Source of the DNA: Cryobacterium sp. MP_M3
GTDB taxonomy: Bacteria > Actinomycetota > Actinomycetes > Actinomycetales > Microbacteriaceae
Direction of reading: 5' to 3'
Length of the DNA: 64,000 nucleotides
Assembly: GCF_015752155.1 (NCBI RefSeq)
Contig: NZ_JADOVI010000010.1
Coordinates: forward strand, 1-64,000
Under the pieces are notes generated by a model. It searched no databases, had not been told where the DNA came from, and saw only the letters and a list, made by a program, of their open reading frames with translations. The translations under genes and the position numbers were made by a program. Within the stretch, counting starts at the first letter, position 1. Every line of letters starts with the position of its first letter. This document shows positions 7,336-14,401 of the stretch, piece by piece.

Positions 7336-7373
7336 CACTACTGATGTAGTGACACCACACTATGAACGTAGTA
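7336..7373. promoter_or_regulatory. Twin TetR operators
   Basis: Site 1 is CACTAC-TGAT-GTAGTG (7336-7351), a perfect inverted repeat. Site 2 is CACTAT-GAAC-GTAGTA (7358-7373), a near copy. The two begin 22 bp apart, two helical turns, so two dimers could bind the same DNA face. They fill the space between the divergent tetR and membrane protein genes. Confidence 0.75.
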
Positions 7374-7383
7374 ATTTGTCTTC

Positions 7384-7806
7384 ATGGTGATGCACTACGT
7401 CGTCCTCGCCTTGTGGCTGGCCCAAGCCACCGCGGGAGTCTCGCTCGCCGTGAGCTGGTGGCGCGGCGGACATACGGGTGCGCCTACCGTGATCACCCAT
7501 ATCGCGGCAGGAACCGTCGGCCTTGCGCTGTGGGTTGTCTTCCTGGTGGCCGGCAACGTGCTTCCTGCCTGGCTCGCGTTGGCGGCCCTCACGGTGGGAA
7601 ACAGCTTCGGCGACGCGATGTTGCGCGGGCGGTCACGGGACTCGCGGGCAACGACGACATTCTGGAAGGCATACCTGGGTGCGATCGTCGACACCTTTCA
7701 AGGCAGGATGCCTCCCCGCGTCACCTTCCATGCGGTCTTCGCCGGTTTCGTCTACTTCACCTGCCTGGGTGTGTGCATCGGCGCGACCGTCGCCACCGCC
7801 GGGTGA
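7384..7806 (+). CDS. Four-helix membrane protein controlled by TetR
   Basis: The 140-residue protein has four membrane helices (about residues 5-24, 38-58, 60-78 and 115-137). A polar loop (LRGRSRDSRATTTFWKAYLGA) lies between helices 3 and 4. It lacks recognisable transport or redox motifs. The start is ATG 7384; ATG 7390 is possible. No ribosome binding site is obvious. The divergent TetR gene and the twin operators indicate that the gene is inducible, perhaps for a membrane-active compound. Its exact function is unknown. Confidence 0.7.
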   Translation: MVMHYVVLALWLAQATAGVSLAVSWWRGGHTGAPTVITHIAAGTVGLALWVVFLVAGNVLPAWLALAALTVGNSFGDAMLRGRSRDSRATTTFWKAYLGAIVDTFQGRMPPRVTFHAVFAGFVYFTCLGVCIGATVATAG

Positions 7807-7875
7807 TGCGGGTGGTAGCGGTTCTGCCAATCCGGGCCACACTGGGAATTGAGGATTACGGGACTGGAGGATGCC

Positions 7876-8016
7876 ATGACTGGCAAGAAACCCAAGGAAC
7901 AAATGCGCAAGGGAAAGGGCGTGCAGCCGACCGCGGCGCAGGGGCCGCCACCCAGGATCACCCCGGAAACGGCCAACCCGGCACCGCGGTCGCCCAAGGA
8001 ATCGAAAGAAGGCTAG
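7876..8016 (+). CDS. Small basic, proline-rich protein
   Basis: The 46-residue protein starts at ATG 7876, behind a good CTGGAGG ribosome binding site. It begins MTGKKPKEQMRKGKGVQP, continues with a Pro/Ala-rich middle, and ends PAPRSPKESKEG. It is predicted to be disordered and strongly basic at the N-terminus. No family is recognised; nucleic-acid or acidic-protein binding would fit the charge but is a guess. It lies between the TetR-controlled membrane gene and a VOC gene on the same strand. Confidence 0.55.
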   Translation: MTGKKPKEQMRKGKGVQPTAAQGPPPRITPETANPAPRSPKESKEG

Positions 8017-8124
8017 GCCAGTCGGCCGATCGCGGCCAGGCTCACAGACCGGCCGGTTGGACCGGAACCGGGAGTCAGGCCGCCTCCGCCGAACCATACT
8101 CAACGATCCAACTGAGAACGGACA

Positions 8125-8520
8125 ATGCCCCTGCAGTGGAGTCTCGAAGTCGTGACGGTGTGCGTCTCGGACGTCGACCGCGCCAAGCAGTTCTACGCCG
8201 AGCAGGTTGGCTTCCACCTCGACCTCGACTTGTGGGTGAGCGACGACCAACGTGTCGTCCAGTTCACCCCGTCCGGATCCGGTTGTTCCATCCAGTTGAA
8301 GCTCGGCGAGACGCGGATCGACGGTCTTCAGCTCGTCGTGTCCGACGTTGATGCGGCCCGGGCCGAGCTTGCCGAGCGAGGAGTGGACGCCAGCAGGGTG
8401 ATGCACTTCGAGAACGGCATCCGCGTCCGGGGACGGGGCGAGGCCTGGAATTCTTTCGTGTTCTTCTCCGACCCCGACGGCAACGCCTGGGTGGTACAGG
8501 AACGCCCCGCAGGCATCTGA
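8125..8520 (+). CDS. VOC-family protein
   Basis: The 131-residue single VOC chain is related to glyoxalase- and bleomycin-resistance-like proteins. Visible elements are LEVVTVCVSDVDRAKQFYAE at the N-terminus, VVQFTPSGSGCSIQL, LQLVVSDVDAARAELAERG, and the C-terminal FFSDPDGNAWVVQE, where the conserved Glu near the end is a usual metal ligand. It closely resembles the product of 9755-10117 (shared TPxGSxCSI and SDPDGN-W motifs), so the two are likely paralogues. The substrate is unknown. Confidence 0.85.
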   Translation: MPLQWSLEVVTVCVSDVDRAKQFYAEQVGFHLDLDLWVSDDQRVVQFTPSGSGCSIQLKLGETRIDGLQLVVSDVDAARAELAERGVDASRVMHFENGIRVRGRGEAWNSFVFFSDPDGNAWVVQERPAGI

Positions 8521-8590
8521 ACACGCGGGTATACGGTCTGGCCTTCGTGGCATCGGGAACATTTTCGATGCCGGGCCCGTTGTCGTGAGC

Positions 8591-9232
8591 ATGACAACTA
8601 TCGGAATCATCGGTGCAGGAAACATTGGCAGCCAGGTCGCCCGCAAGGCGATCGAGAGCGGCTACGACGTCGTGATCAGCAATTCCCGCGGCCCTGAGAC
8701 GCTCGCGGACCTCGTCGCCGAGCTCGGCCCGAAGGCTAGCGCAGGGACAGCAGTGCAGGCCGCACAGGCTGCCGACGTCGCGGTCGTGACGGTACCGCTC
8801 AAGGCCTATGCGGACGTGCCGGTCCAGCCGCTCGCCGGCAAGATCGTCATCGACACCAACAACTACTACTTCGAACGCGACGGCCACATCGAGGCCCTCG
8901 ACAACGGCGAGGCGACCGTGACCGGCATGCTGCAGGGGCACCTGCCCACCTCACGGGTTGCAAAGGGCTTCAACCACATCACGGCCGCCGACATCACCGC
9001 TGACTCGTTCCCGACCGGAGACCCGGCACGGCGTGCACTCGCTACATCGTCCGACTTTGCGGATGCCTCCGACTTCGTCACTAAGCTCTACGACGAATTC
9101 GGTTTCGACACCGTGAACATCGGTCCGCTCGCCGAGAGCTGGCGCGTCGAGCGCGACCGTCCGGCTTATGGCACCCGACAGACCATCGCTGAGCTCGAGG
9201 CCAACCTGGCAAAGGCACCGCGCACGATCTGA
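8591..9232 (+). CDS. NADP-binding oxidoreductase, F420-dependent NADP reductase-like
   Basis: The 213-residue protein has a Rossmann fold that opens with TTIGIIGAGNIGSQVARKAIE (GxGxxG). It continues with VVISNSRGPETL, VVTVPLKAY and VIDTNNYY, which match the NAD(P)-binding domain of the NADPH:F420 oxidoreductase/YrbL-like family. These enzymes move hydride between NADP and F420 or act on unknown small molecules. The catalytic partner cannot be told from the sequence. The start was set at ATG 8591; an in-frame GTG at 8585 is also possible. A strong hairpin follows the gene. Confidence 0.8.
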   Translation: MTTIGIIGAGNIGSQVARKAIESGYDVVISNSRGPETLADLVAELGPKASAGTAVQAAQAADVAVVTVPLKAYADVPVQPLAGKIVIDTNNYYFERDGHIEALDNGEATVTGMLQGHLPTSRVAKGFNHITAADITADSFPTGDPARRALATSSDFADASDFVTKLYDEFGFDTVNIGPLAESWRVERDRPAYGTRQTIAELEANLAKAPRTI

Positions 9233-9242
9233 TCCGGACATG

Positions 9243-9281
9243 CGGCGCGGAACCGGGGTCATCCTCGGTTCCTCCGCGCCG
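9243..9281. terminator. Bidirectional hairpin between convergent genes
   Basis: GGCGCGGA-ACCG-GGG pairs with CCTCGGTTCCTCCGCGCC. It forms a stem of about 15 pairs with a two-base bulge in the 83-base gap where the oxidoreductase and SMR genes converge. Confidence 0.6.
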
Positions 9282-9315
9282 TGGGTGGCCGACTCAGCGC
9301 CGGGACCGGACTGTT

Positions 9316-9639
9316 CTAGTGGCCGCCATCCACGAGCTTGAGACCGACGATGCACCCCACGAGCCCGAGGATCAGCAGGATCTTGACCAGCGATGCGGGC
9401 TCGGCGCCGAAGACCATCGCGTAGAGCACGGTCAGTGCCGCCCCGATTCCGACCCAGACGGCATACGCCGTGCCGGTTGAGATGTCTCGCATCGCCCAGG
9501 CAAGTCCGGCCATGCTGAACGTGAGCGCCACCATGAAGACCACCGATGGCCACAGCTTTGTGAGGCCGTCGGACTTGCCCAGCGCGGTGGCCCAGACTGC
9601 TTCGAGAACGCCGGACACGATAAGCACGATCCAGGACAT
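9316..9639 (-). CDS. gdx: SMR-family guanidinium exporter (Gdx/SugE type)
   Basis: The 107-residue protein has four membrane helices, the standard small-multidrug-resistance size. It starts MSWIVLIVSGVLEAVWATALGKS, where Glu13 in helix 1 is the conserved proton/substrate carboxylate. GTAYAVWVGIGA in helix 3 is the family signature. The MSW start and the WAxxL pattern are closer to the SugE/Gdx guanidinium branch than to drug-exporting EmrE. A guanidine-III riboswitch just upstream gives independent support. The start at 9639 follows TAGGAG at suitable spacing. Only one SMR gene is present, so a homodimer is expected. Confidence 0.88.
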   Translation of the reverse strand: MSWIVLIVSGVLEAVWATALGKSDGLTKLWPSVVFMVALTFSMAGLAWAMRDISTGTAYAVWVGIGAALTVLYAMVFGAEPASLVKILLILGLVGCIVGLKLVDGGH

Positions 9640-9654
9640 GACAACAACTCCTAC

Positions 9655-9697
9655 GGCCAGTCTTGTCGCGTTCCGGGTACTGATCCCTCGTCCGGGC
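9655..9697 (-). ncRNA. Guanidine-III riboswitch
   Basis: Read on the minus strand, the leader contains CCGGACGAGG, five bases, GTACCCGG, five bases, then GACAAGAC followed by TGG. These are the invariant blocks, in the right order and spacing, of the guanidine-III class known from actinobacteria. The GATCAGT loop can pair with ACTGG to form the pseudoknot. The ribosome binding site TAGGAG lies directly downstream, so ligand-dependent release of translation is the expected mode. It controls the gdx gene starting at 9639. Confidence 0.88.
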
Positions 9698-9754
9698 CCG
9701 CTGATCGCGGCTCCCAACTACGGTATCGCAGTCGGCCGTGCAAACGCAGTGCGC

Positions 9755-10117
9755 TCACACAGAGATCTGCTGCAGGGCCCAGGAATTGCCGTCAGGGTCA
9801 CTGAAATAGGCGTAGCGGATGCCTCCGCCCATGTCGTGCACGTCCGAGACCTCGACCCCGTTGCCGATGAGCTCTCGGCGGGCGGCGTCGACATCGTCCA
9901 CGACCAGGTGGAGGTTCAGGACGGGAGCGGCGTGGGGATCGCTGATCCCGACTCCGATGACGATGGAGCACGCCGATCCGGGCGGGGTCAACTGCACGAC
10001 GCGCATTCCGTTGCCCGGCTCGACATCGTGATCAAGGGTGAACCCCACCCCGTCCATGTAGAACGCCTTTGAGCGGTCCACATCCGTCGACGGCAGCGGG
10101 ACCAATTCCAGTCGCAT
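9755..10117 (-). CDS. VOC-family protein
   Basis: The 120-residue protein is a single VOC unit. It has MRLELVPLPSTDVDRSKAFY at the start, VVQLTPPGSACSIVIG, LHLVVDDVDAARREL and YFSDPDGNSWALQQ at the end. It is similar to the product of 8125-8520, about 1.2 kb away on the other strand. ATG 10117 is chosen; the frame extends upstream without fold-like sequence. The coding direction follows arsDA, but the gap to arsA is 136 bases, so cotranscription is uncertain. ArsI/CadI-type arsenic lyases are also VOC proteins, but no cysteine-rich arsenic site is seen here. Confidence 0.82.
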   Translation of the reverse strand: MRLELVPLPSTDVDRSKAFYMDGVGFTLDHDVEPGNGMRVVQLTPPGSACSIVIGVGISDPHAAPVLNLHLVVDDVDAARRELIGNGVEVSDVHDMGGGIRYAYFSDPDGNSWALQQISV

Positions 10118-10253
10118 GTCCACAACCACTCCACAATCCCGCCGACGACGCGGCGTTGTTCCCGGTTGGCCGAACGGCCGGCCACCCGATCGTAAGCATG
10201 GCATCGCACCGGGCAATCCGCGCGGATTCGCCGAAACCCCGCCCCGAGCCGAG

Positions 10254-12050
10254 TCAGGACGAACGGGAATCGGCGGCGGCAAGGGCGGGAACGCCGTCGC
10301 CGAGCGCCAGCAGGGCGGGGATGCCGACCGGCTCGGCCGCGAGCAGCGGCACGACCGCCAGGCGGGGCGCTTTCAGCTCCCGCACGTGCGCGATCTCCGG
10401 CAGTTCGCCCGCGGCACGGAGCCGGAGGAGCGGGGCGTTCGGCGCCGCCGCGGCGATCGAATTGTTGATGATCCAGGCCCAGGGGGCGATTCCGGCGCGG
10501 ATCAGGTCGTCCTGCAGTTCCGCGGCCTCGAGCACCGGTGTCGTTTCGGCGAGGGTGACCAGGATCACCTTGGTCTGCTCCGGGTCCTGCAGCTTCATCA
10601 TCGGAGTCGTGAAGTGCATGCCGGGGCCCATCTGGCGCTGGATTTCGCGGTGGTATGACCCGGTCGCATCGAGCAGCAGCAAGGTGTGGCCGGTGGGCGC
10701 CGTGTCCATGATGACGAAGGCGTCCTTCGCCTCCCGGGTCACCCGGGAGAAGGCCTGGAAGACGGCGATCTCCTCGGTGCACGGCGAGCGGAGGTCTTCC
10801 CTGAGCATCGCCTTGCCCTGCTCATCGAGGCGGGCTCCCTTGGTGCGCATGACCCGATCGGTGTAGTTGGCGATTTCGACGGCCGGGTCGATCCGGGACA
10901 CCTCGAGTCCGGGAAGCCCGCCCGCCAGCGTGTCGACAAGGTGCGCGGCCGGATCGGTCGTCGTCAGGTGCACGTGATGCCCGCGTTGGGCGAGTTGCAC
11001 GGCGATCGCGGCAGCCATGGTGGTCTTGCCCACACCGCCCTTGCCCATCAGCATGACGAGGCCGTGCCCGCCGGCCGCGATCTCCTCGACGAGCGCCGAC
11101 AGCGGAGCCGGGGCAAGGTCGGGCGACGGGCCAGGTTGTCCCGGGAGGTCTTCCGGCTCGAGCAGGCTTCGCAGGGCGGCCAGCCCCACCATGTTGGTGC
11201 TTTTCAGCGCCACTCGGTCTGTCGGCGCACTCCGCAGGGCCTCGGGCATTTCGACGAGCGCCCGTTGTTCCCGGGCCCGGATGGCGGCGGCGAGCGGGTC
11301 GATCGCACTGCCGGCGGGCTGCTCCGGCAGGATGCCGTTGACCACCAGGTGCTGCCGGGTCATGCCGATCGCGGCCAGTTCGGACTGGGTGCGGGCGGCC
11401 TCGGCGAGCGTCGAGCGCTGCGCCCTGGCCACCAGCACCAGCCGGGTGCGGGCAGGGTCCGACAGGGCTGCGACGGCTTCCGCGTAGACGGCGCGCTGCT
11501 TCTCCAGCCCCGACAGCGGCCCCAGGCAGGAGGCGTCGCCGGTTCCCTCGGTGAGGAAGTCGGTCCACGAGCCGGGCAGCTGGAGCAGTCGGATGGTGTG
11601 CCCGGTGGGGGCCGTGTCGAAGACGATGTGGTCGTAGGCGGCGGTCCAGGCAGCATCCGTCAGCAGTTCGGTGAATTCGTTGAATGAGGCGATCTCCGTG
11701 GTGCACGCACCCGACAGCTGTTCCTCGATCGAGGCCACCTGGGCGGCCGGCAGGCGACCGCGGACCGGGCCGACTATTCGCTCACGGTACTGTTCGGCAG
11801 CCTGCTCCGGGTCGATCTCCAGGGCCGACAGCCCCGGGACCGCGTCGATCGGGGTGACCGTGTTGCCGATGACCACGCCGAAGACCTGGCCGACGTTCGA
11901 GGCAGGGTCGGTGCTGACCAGCAGCACGGATGCCCCGCCGTCGGCCAGGCGCACGGCCGTCGCGCAGGCGATCGATGTCTTCCCGACCCCACCCTTGCCC
12001 GTGAAGAACAGGAAGCGTGGCGTGTCGTCGAGGAACCGGGGCGTCGTCAT
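10254..12050 (-). CDS. arsA: Arsenite pump-driving ATPase
   Basis: The 598-residue product is a tandem duplication of two P-loop ATPase halves, the usual ArsA size. Walker A motifs GKGGVGKTS (near residue 18) and GKGGVGKTT (second half) are intact. Both halves keep the DTAPTGHT signature. The metalloid-binding cysteines are present: Cys116 in SGACTTEIA, Cys175 in DASCLGP, and a second-half Cys in SPCTEEIA. ArsA powers ArsB or Acr3 efflux of As(III)/Sb(III) at the cytoplasmic face. No arsB or acr3 is in the window, so the pump must be elsewhere or missing. It follows arsD by 13 bases, as an operon. Confidence 0.95.
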   Translation of the reverse strand: MTTPRFLDDTPRFLFFTGKGGVGKTSIACATAVRLADGGASVLLVSTDPASNVGQVFGVVIGNTVTPIDAVPGLSALEIDPEQAAEQYRERIVGPVRGRLPAAQVASIEEQLSGACTTEIASFNEFTELLTDAAWTAAYDHIVFDTAPTGHTIRLLQLPGSWTDFLTEGTGDASCLGPLSGLEKQRAVYAEAVAALSDPARTRLVLVARAQRSTLAEAARTQSELAAIGMTRQHLVVNGILPEQPAGSAIDPLAAAIRAREQRALVEMPEALRSAPTDRVALKSTNMVGLAALRSLLEPEDLPGQPGPSPDLAPAPLSALVEEIAAGGHGLVMLMGKGGVGKTTMAAAIAVQLAQRGHHVHLTTTDPAAHLVDTLAGGLPGLEVSRIDPAVEIANYTDRVMRTKGARLDEQGKAMLREDLRSPCTEEIAVFQAFSRVTREAKDAFVIMDTAPTGHTLLLLDATGSYHREIQRQMGPGMHFTTPMMKLQDPEQTKVILVTLAETTPVLEAAELQDDLIRAGIAPWAWIINNSIAAAAPNAPLLRLRAAGELPEIAHVRELKAPRLAVVPLLAAEPVGIPALLALGDGVPALAAADSRSS

Positions 12051-12063
12051 CGCGGGGCTCTGA

Positions 12064-12483
12064 CTAGCAGCAGCCGCCGGTGCCGCCGCAGCAACCCGCC
12101 TCGGCGTCGAGAGCCGCGGCCGGTGCTGCCATGGCGAGGAGGCGGGGCCAGTCCTCCGGTTGCACGGCAGAGTCGTGGGCTTGGATTCCGGCCCATTTGC
12201 CCAGCTCGGCCCGCGACGGATACCGCCCGGTCAGCACCGTGGCGCCGTCGACGACGGTGAGCGGGAGCCCCTCCTCGCCGGCTCTCAGCAGGAAGGCATG
12301 GGCGATCTCGTCCTCGACGAAGGCCAGCGGCTCCTGGGCCAGGTTGAACCTGGTGACCTGTCCACCCTGCGACCGGGTCCAGTCGAGGTCCGCCGACACC
12401 GTGACCAGCGCCTCGTCGACGTCCACGCCACAGATTCCGGTGCCGCAGCACAGTCCGGGTTCGAAGATCTGGATGTTTGCCAT
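12064..12483 (-). CDS. arsD: Arsenite metallochaperone
   Basis: The 139-residue thioredoxin-fold protein passes As(III) to ArsA. The N-terminal EPGLCCGTGICG carries the three essential cysteines (Cys-Cys-x4-Cys) of ArsD. The C-terminal AGCCGGTGGCC carries the additional vicinal cysteine pairs seen in enteric ArsD. The start at 12483 gives MANIQIFEPG, matching family N-termini. An ArsR-like operator and promoter lie 62-86 bases upstream. It is first in an arsD-arsA unit. Confidence 0.95.
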   Translation of the reverse strand: MANIQIFEPGLCCGTGICGVDVDEALVTVSADLDWTRSQGGQVTRFNLAQEPLAFVEDEIAHAFLLRAGEEGLPLTVVDGATVLTGRYPSRAELGKWAGIQAHDSAVQPEDWPRLLAMAAPAAALDAEAGCCGGTGGCC

Positions 12484-12544
12484 TGCGCACCAACTCCTGG
12501 TCCGGCATCCGTGGGGACGACCTGTCCATGGTGTCGGTCTTACC

Positions 12545-12569
12545 AGTATATCGATGAACATCGATGTTT
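12545..12569 (-). promoter_or_regulatory. ars promoter with ArsR-type operator
   Basis: ATATCGATGAACATCGATGTTT contains ATCGATG twice, 10 bp apart, and a perfect 12-bp palindrome AACATCGATGTT (12558-12569). A -10-like TATACT reads on the minus strand at 12550-12545, so a bound repressor would cover the promoter. ATCGA-rich imperfect palindromes are typical ArsR sites. No metal-type ArsR gene is next to it. Confidence 0.65.
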
Positions 12570-12660
12570 GGTGTGTTCGGCGGGGATTGCTCGCAATGCC
12601 CGCCGGTCGGTGGCACGATCGGACTGGTCGGCATCCAGCCCCGCCCACAGGGAGCACCTC

Positions 12661-13170
12661 ATGACCGTTAGACACCCGGCGCGCGTGATCGTGGGCGTCG
12701 CCCCTGGCCAGCCGGATGCCGTCGTGCAGCAAGCCGCCGGGTTCGCCTCCCATTTCGCGGCAGAACTGGTCTGCGCGTGGGTCGATCCCGGCCGGTACAT
12801 GGTCTCCGAGCACCCCGACGGCAGCATGTCCACCCTGTCGTTCGACCCGGACAACACGGACCTGGCCGACGAGGGATTCCACCCTGGGCTGCGCGCCCGA
12901 CTGGAGACGCTGCTCGAGGGGCGTGGCGTGGCGTGGAGCACGCGGGCCCTGGCCGGTGACCCGGCCCTGGCCCTCGGGCACCTCGCCGAGACGCTGGGGG
13001 CGTCGATGATCATTGTCGGCACGCGGGAATCCAGCGTCCGCGGCGGACTGCAGGCATTCTTCACCGGGTCCATCGCCGTGCGCCTGGCCCACCGCCAGCA
13101 CCGCCCGGTGGTGATGATCCCACTCGCCCCTGTCCCCTTCGACGAACGGCTTCCGTGGGAACTGGGCTGA
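12661..13170 (+). CDS. Universal stress protein (UspA family)
   Basis: The 169-residue protein has one Usp domain. The N-terminal RVIVGVAPGQPDAV replaces the usual beta1 VGVDGS loop. The C-terminal LGASMIIVGTRESSVRGGLQAFFTGSIAVRLAHRQHRPVVMIP contains the ATP-binding G-x2-R/G-x9-GS-like motif, with TGSIA as the phosphate loop. Usp proteins bind ATP and aid survival of stress. The start follows AGGGAGC. It is transcribed away from arsD and faces the three-helix-bundle gene downstream. Confidence 0.88.
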   Translation: MTVRHPARVIVGVAPGQPDAVVQQAAGFASHFAAELVCAWVDPGRYMVSEHPDGSMSTLSFDPDNTDLADEGFHPGLRARLETLLEGRGVAWSTRALAGDPALALGHLAETLGASMIIVGTRESSVRGGLQAFFTGSIAVRLAHRQHRPVVMIPLAPVPFDERLPWELG

Positions 13171-13177
13171 ACGTCGT

Positions 13178-13408
13178 TCAGCTCGCGGCGGAGCTGCGCA
13201 ATCGGCTCTTCACCGCGTGCTCGATCAGCACGGGCACATAGTCGCGCACCGGGTTCCCCGCCAGCGCCTCCTGCTGCTCGTGCACGGCCTGTTCGATCCG
13301 CACTCGCGGCGATTCCGGAAACTTCTCGGCCAACCGGTCGATGACCTTGGCGACGGCACGGTCTTCCTCTTGGGGGTTCACTTCTCCAGTTTCGGCCCCC
13401 TCCACCAA
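13178..13408 (-). CDS. Small three-helix-bundle domain protein
   Basis: The 76-residue acidic-then-basic protein is predicted to be all-helical: EEDRAVAKVIDRLAEKFPES, RIEQAVHEQQEAL and YVPVLIEHAVKSRLR. This matches small actinobacterial proteins annotated as three-helix-bundle dimerisation domains, whose role is unknown. The first 12 residues may be untranslated if a later start is used. It is convergent with the UspA gene, seven bases apart. Confidence 0.6.
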   Translation of the reverse strand: MVEGAETGEVNPQEEDRAVAKVIDRLAEKFPESPRVRIEQAVHEQQEALAGNPVRDYVPVLIEHAVKSRLRSSAAS

Positions 13409-13522
13409 TTGGTCAACTCAGAACCGGCGCGCGCAGGCCCGTTCGCCCGGTGTCGATACCCCGGCCGCGTGGAAGACTGGGGCTCCGGGCGCACACCGAC
13501 GTGCCCGGGCGAAAGGCGGACC

Positions 13523-14005
13523 ATGACGGATGCATCGGAGGCGGCAGAACTCCTCACCACCCTGCTCGACCAGGAACGCACCATCCAATTCGACTCCTTC
13601 GACTTCGCCGATGCCTGGGCGGTCGGTTCTCGGCTCGTCGAGCTGGGCCTGGAGCGCGGGCATCCGGTCGCCGTGTCGATCATGTTCGGCGACCAGCGGG
13701 TCTTCCACGCGGCGCTTCCCGGGTCGAGCGCCGACAACGACGCCTGGCTGGAGAACAAGTTCCGGGTGGTACGCCGGTTTGCGAACTCCTCGTTCGCGGT
13801 GGGCACGCGCTTCCGCTCCCTCGGCCGTGACTTCCGCACCTCCTCCAACCTCGACCCGGCCACCCACGCCGCTCACGGGGGTGCCTTCCCGCTGCGGGTG
13901 CGTGGCTCGCTGATCGGCGTGGTCGGTGTCTCCGGCCTGGCCCAGCGCGACGACCACGACCTCGTCGTGGAGGTCCTCGCGGAGCACCGCCTGGCCCAGG
14001 GCTGA
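13523..14005 (+). CDS. UPF0303/HbpS-like protein
   Basis: The 160-residue protein carries the fold of GlcG, HbpS and UPF0303 (haem-degrading-domain annotation). Visible elements are FDSFDFADAWAVGSRLVELG, VAVSIMFGDQRVFHAALPG, ENKFRVVRRFANSSFAVG, and HGGAFPLRVRGSLIGVVGVSGL. In this family the last block is the conserved glycine-rich ligand strand. Its function is uncertain; some members bind haem or cobalamin. The ATG at 13523 follows GAAAGGCGG. It stands alone before an ArsR-controlled operon. Confidence 0.78.
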   Translation: MTDASEAAELLTTLLDQERTIQFDSFDFADAWAVGSRLVELGLERGHPVAVSIMFGDQRVFHAALPGSSADNDAWLENKFRVVRRFANSSFAVGTRFRSLGRDFRTSSNLDPATHAAHGGAFPLRVRGSLIGVVGVSGLAQRDDHDLVVEVLAEHRLAQG

Positions 14006-14055
14006 CCCACCTCCACCGCGGCGACTCACCCTGCCTGGCCGGCCATTGCCAAATG

Positions 14056-14073
14056 CGTTAGCCGTTGCTAACG
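14056..14073. promoter_or_regulatory. ArsR-family operator
   Basis: CGTTAGC-CGTT-GCTAACG is a perfect inverted repeat. Partly symmetric AT flanks extend it (AAATG on the left, TATTT on the right). It ends 8 bases before the start of the small ArsR gene at 14081, so autoregulation is likely. Confidence 0.7.
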
Positions 14074-14080
14074 TATTTGC

Positions 14081-14401
14081 ATGGTCGACCTCCTCGAGGT
14101 GGCAACGGAGCCCACCAGGCGCCGGTTGCTCCAACTGCTCGCCCACGGTGAACAGACCGTGACCGAGCTGGCCGGCGAGTTCGCCGTGAGTCGCTCCGCG
14201 ATCTCCCAGCATCTGCTGCTGCTGGAAGGAGCCGGTCTCGTGGCCGCCCGTAAGGAAGGCCGCAACCGGCACTACCGCCTTGACCAGGCGGGAATGAGCC
14301 GACTTCGACGCCTCTTCGACGCATTCTGGACCAGCGAACTCGACCAGCTCGTTGCCGATGCCAACGCCCTTCGTCCGCGCCCGCCGCAAGGAGAATCCTG
14401 A
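14081..14401 (+). CDS. ArsR-family regulator without cysteines
   Basis: The 106-residue winged-helix protein contains EPTRRRLLQLLAHGEQTVTELA and SRSAISQHLLLLEGAGLV (the recognition helix), and then the wing RKEGRNRHYRL. There is no cysteine in the DNA-binding helix or elsewhere, so it is not an As/Cd-type metal sensor. It belongs to the group found with AHSA1/SRPBCC proteins. Its stop overlaps the start of the SRPBCC fusion gene by one base (TGATG). It should repress the operon through the palindrome at 14056-14073. Confidence 0.88.
   Translation: MVDLLEVATEPTRRRLLQLLAHGEQTVTELAGEFAVSRSAISQHLLLLEGAGLVAARKEGRNRHYRLDQAGMSRLRRLFDAFWTSELDQLVADANALRPRPPQGES

Noticed and set aside
9755..10117. The VOC protein next to arsA as an ArsI-type arsenic lyase
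   Set aside because: The cysteine-rich arsenic-binding features of ArsI were not seen, and the gap to arsA is 136 bases.
14081..14401. The ArsR protein as the missing regulator of arsD-arsA
   Set aside because: It has no cysteines, and its own operator (CGTTAGC type) differs from the ATCGATG site at the ars promoter.
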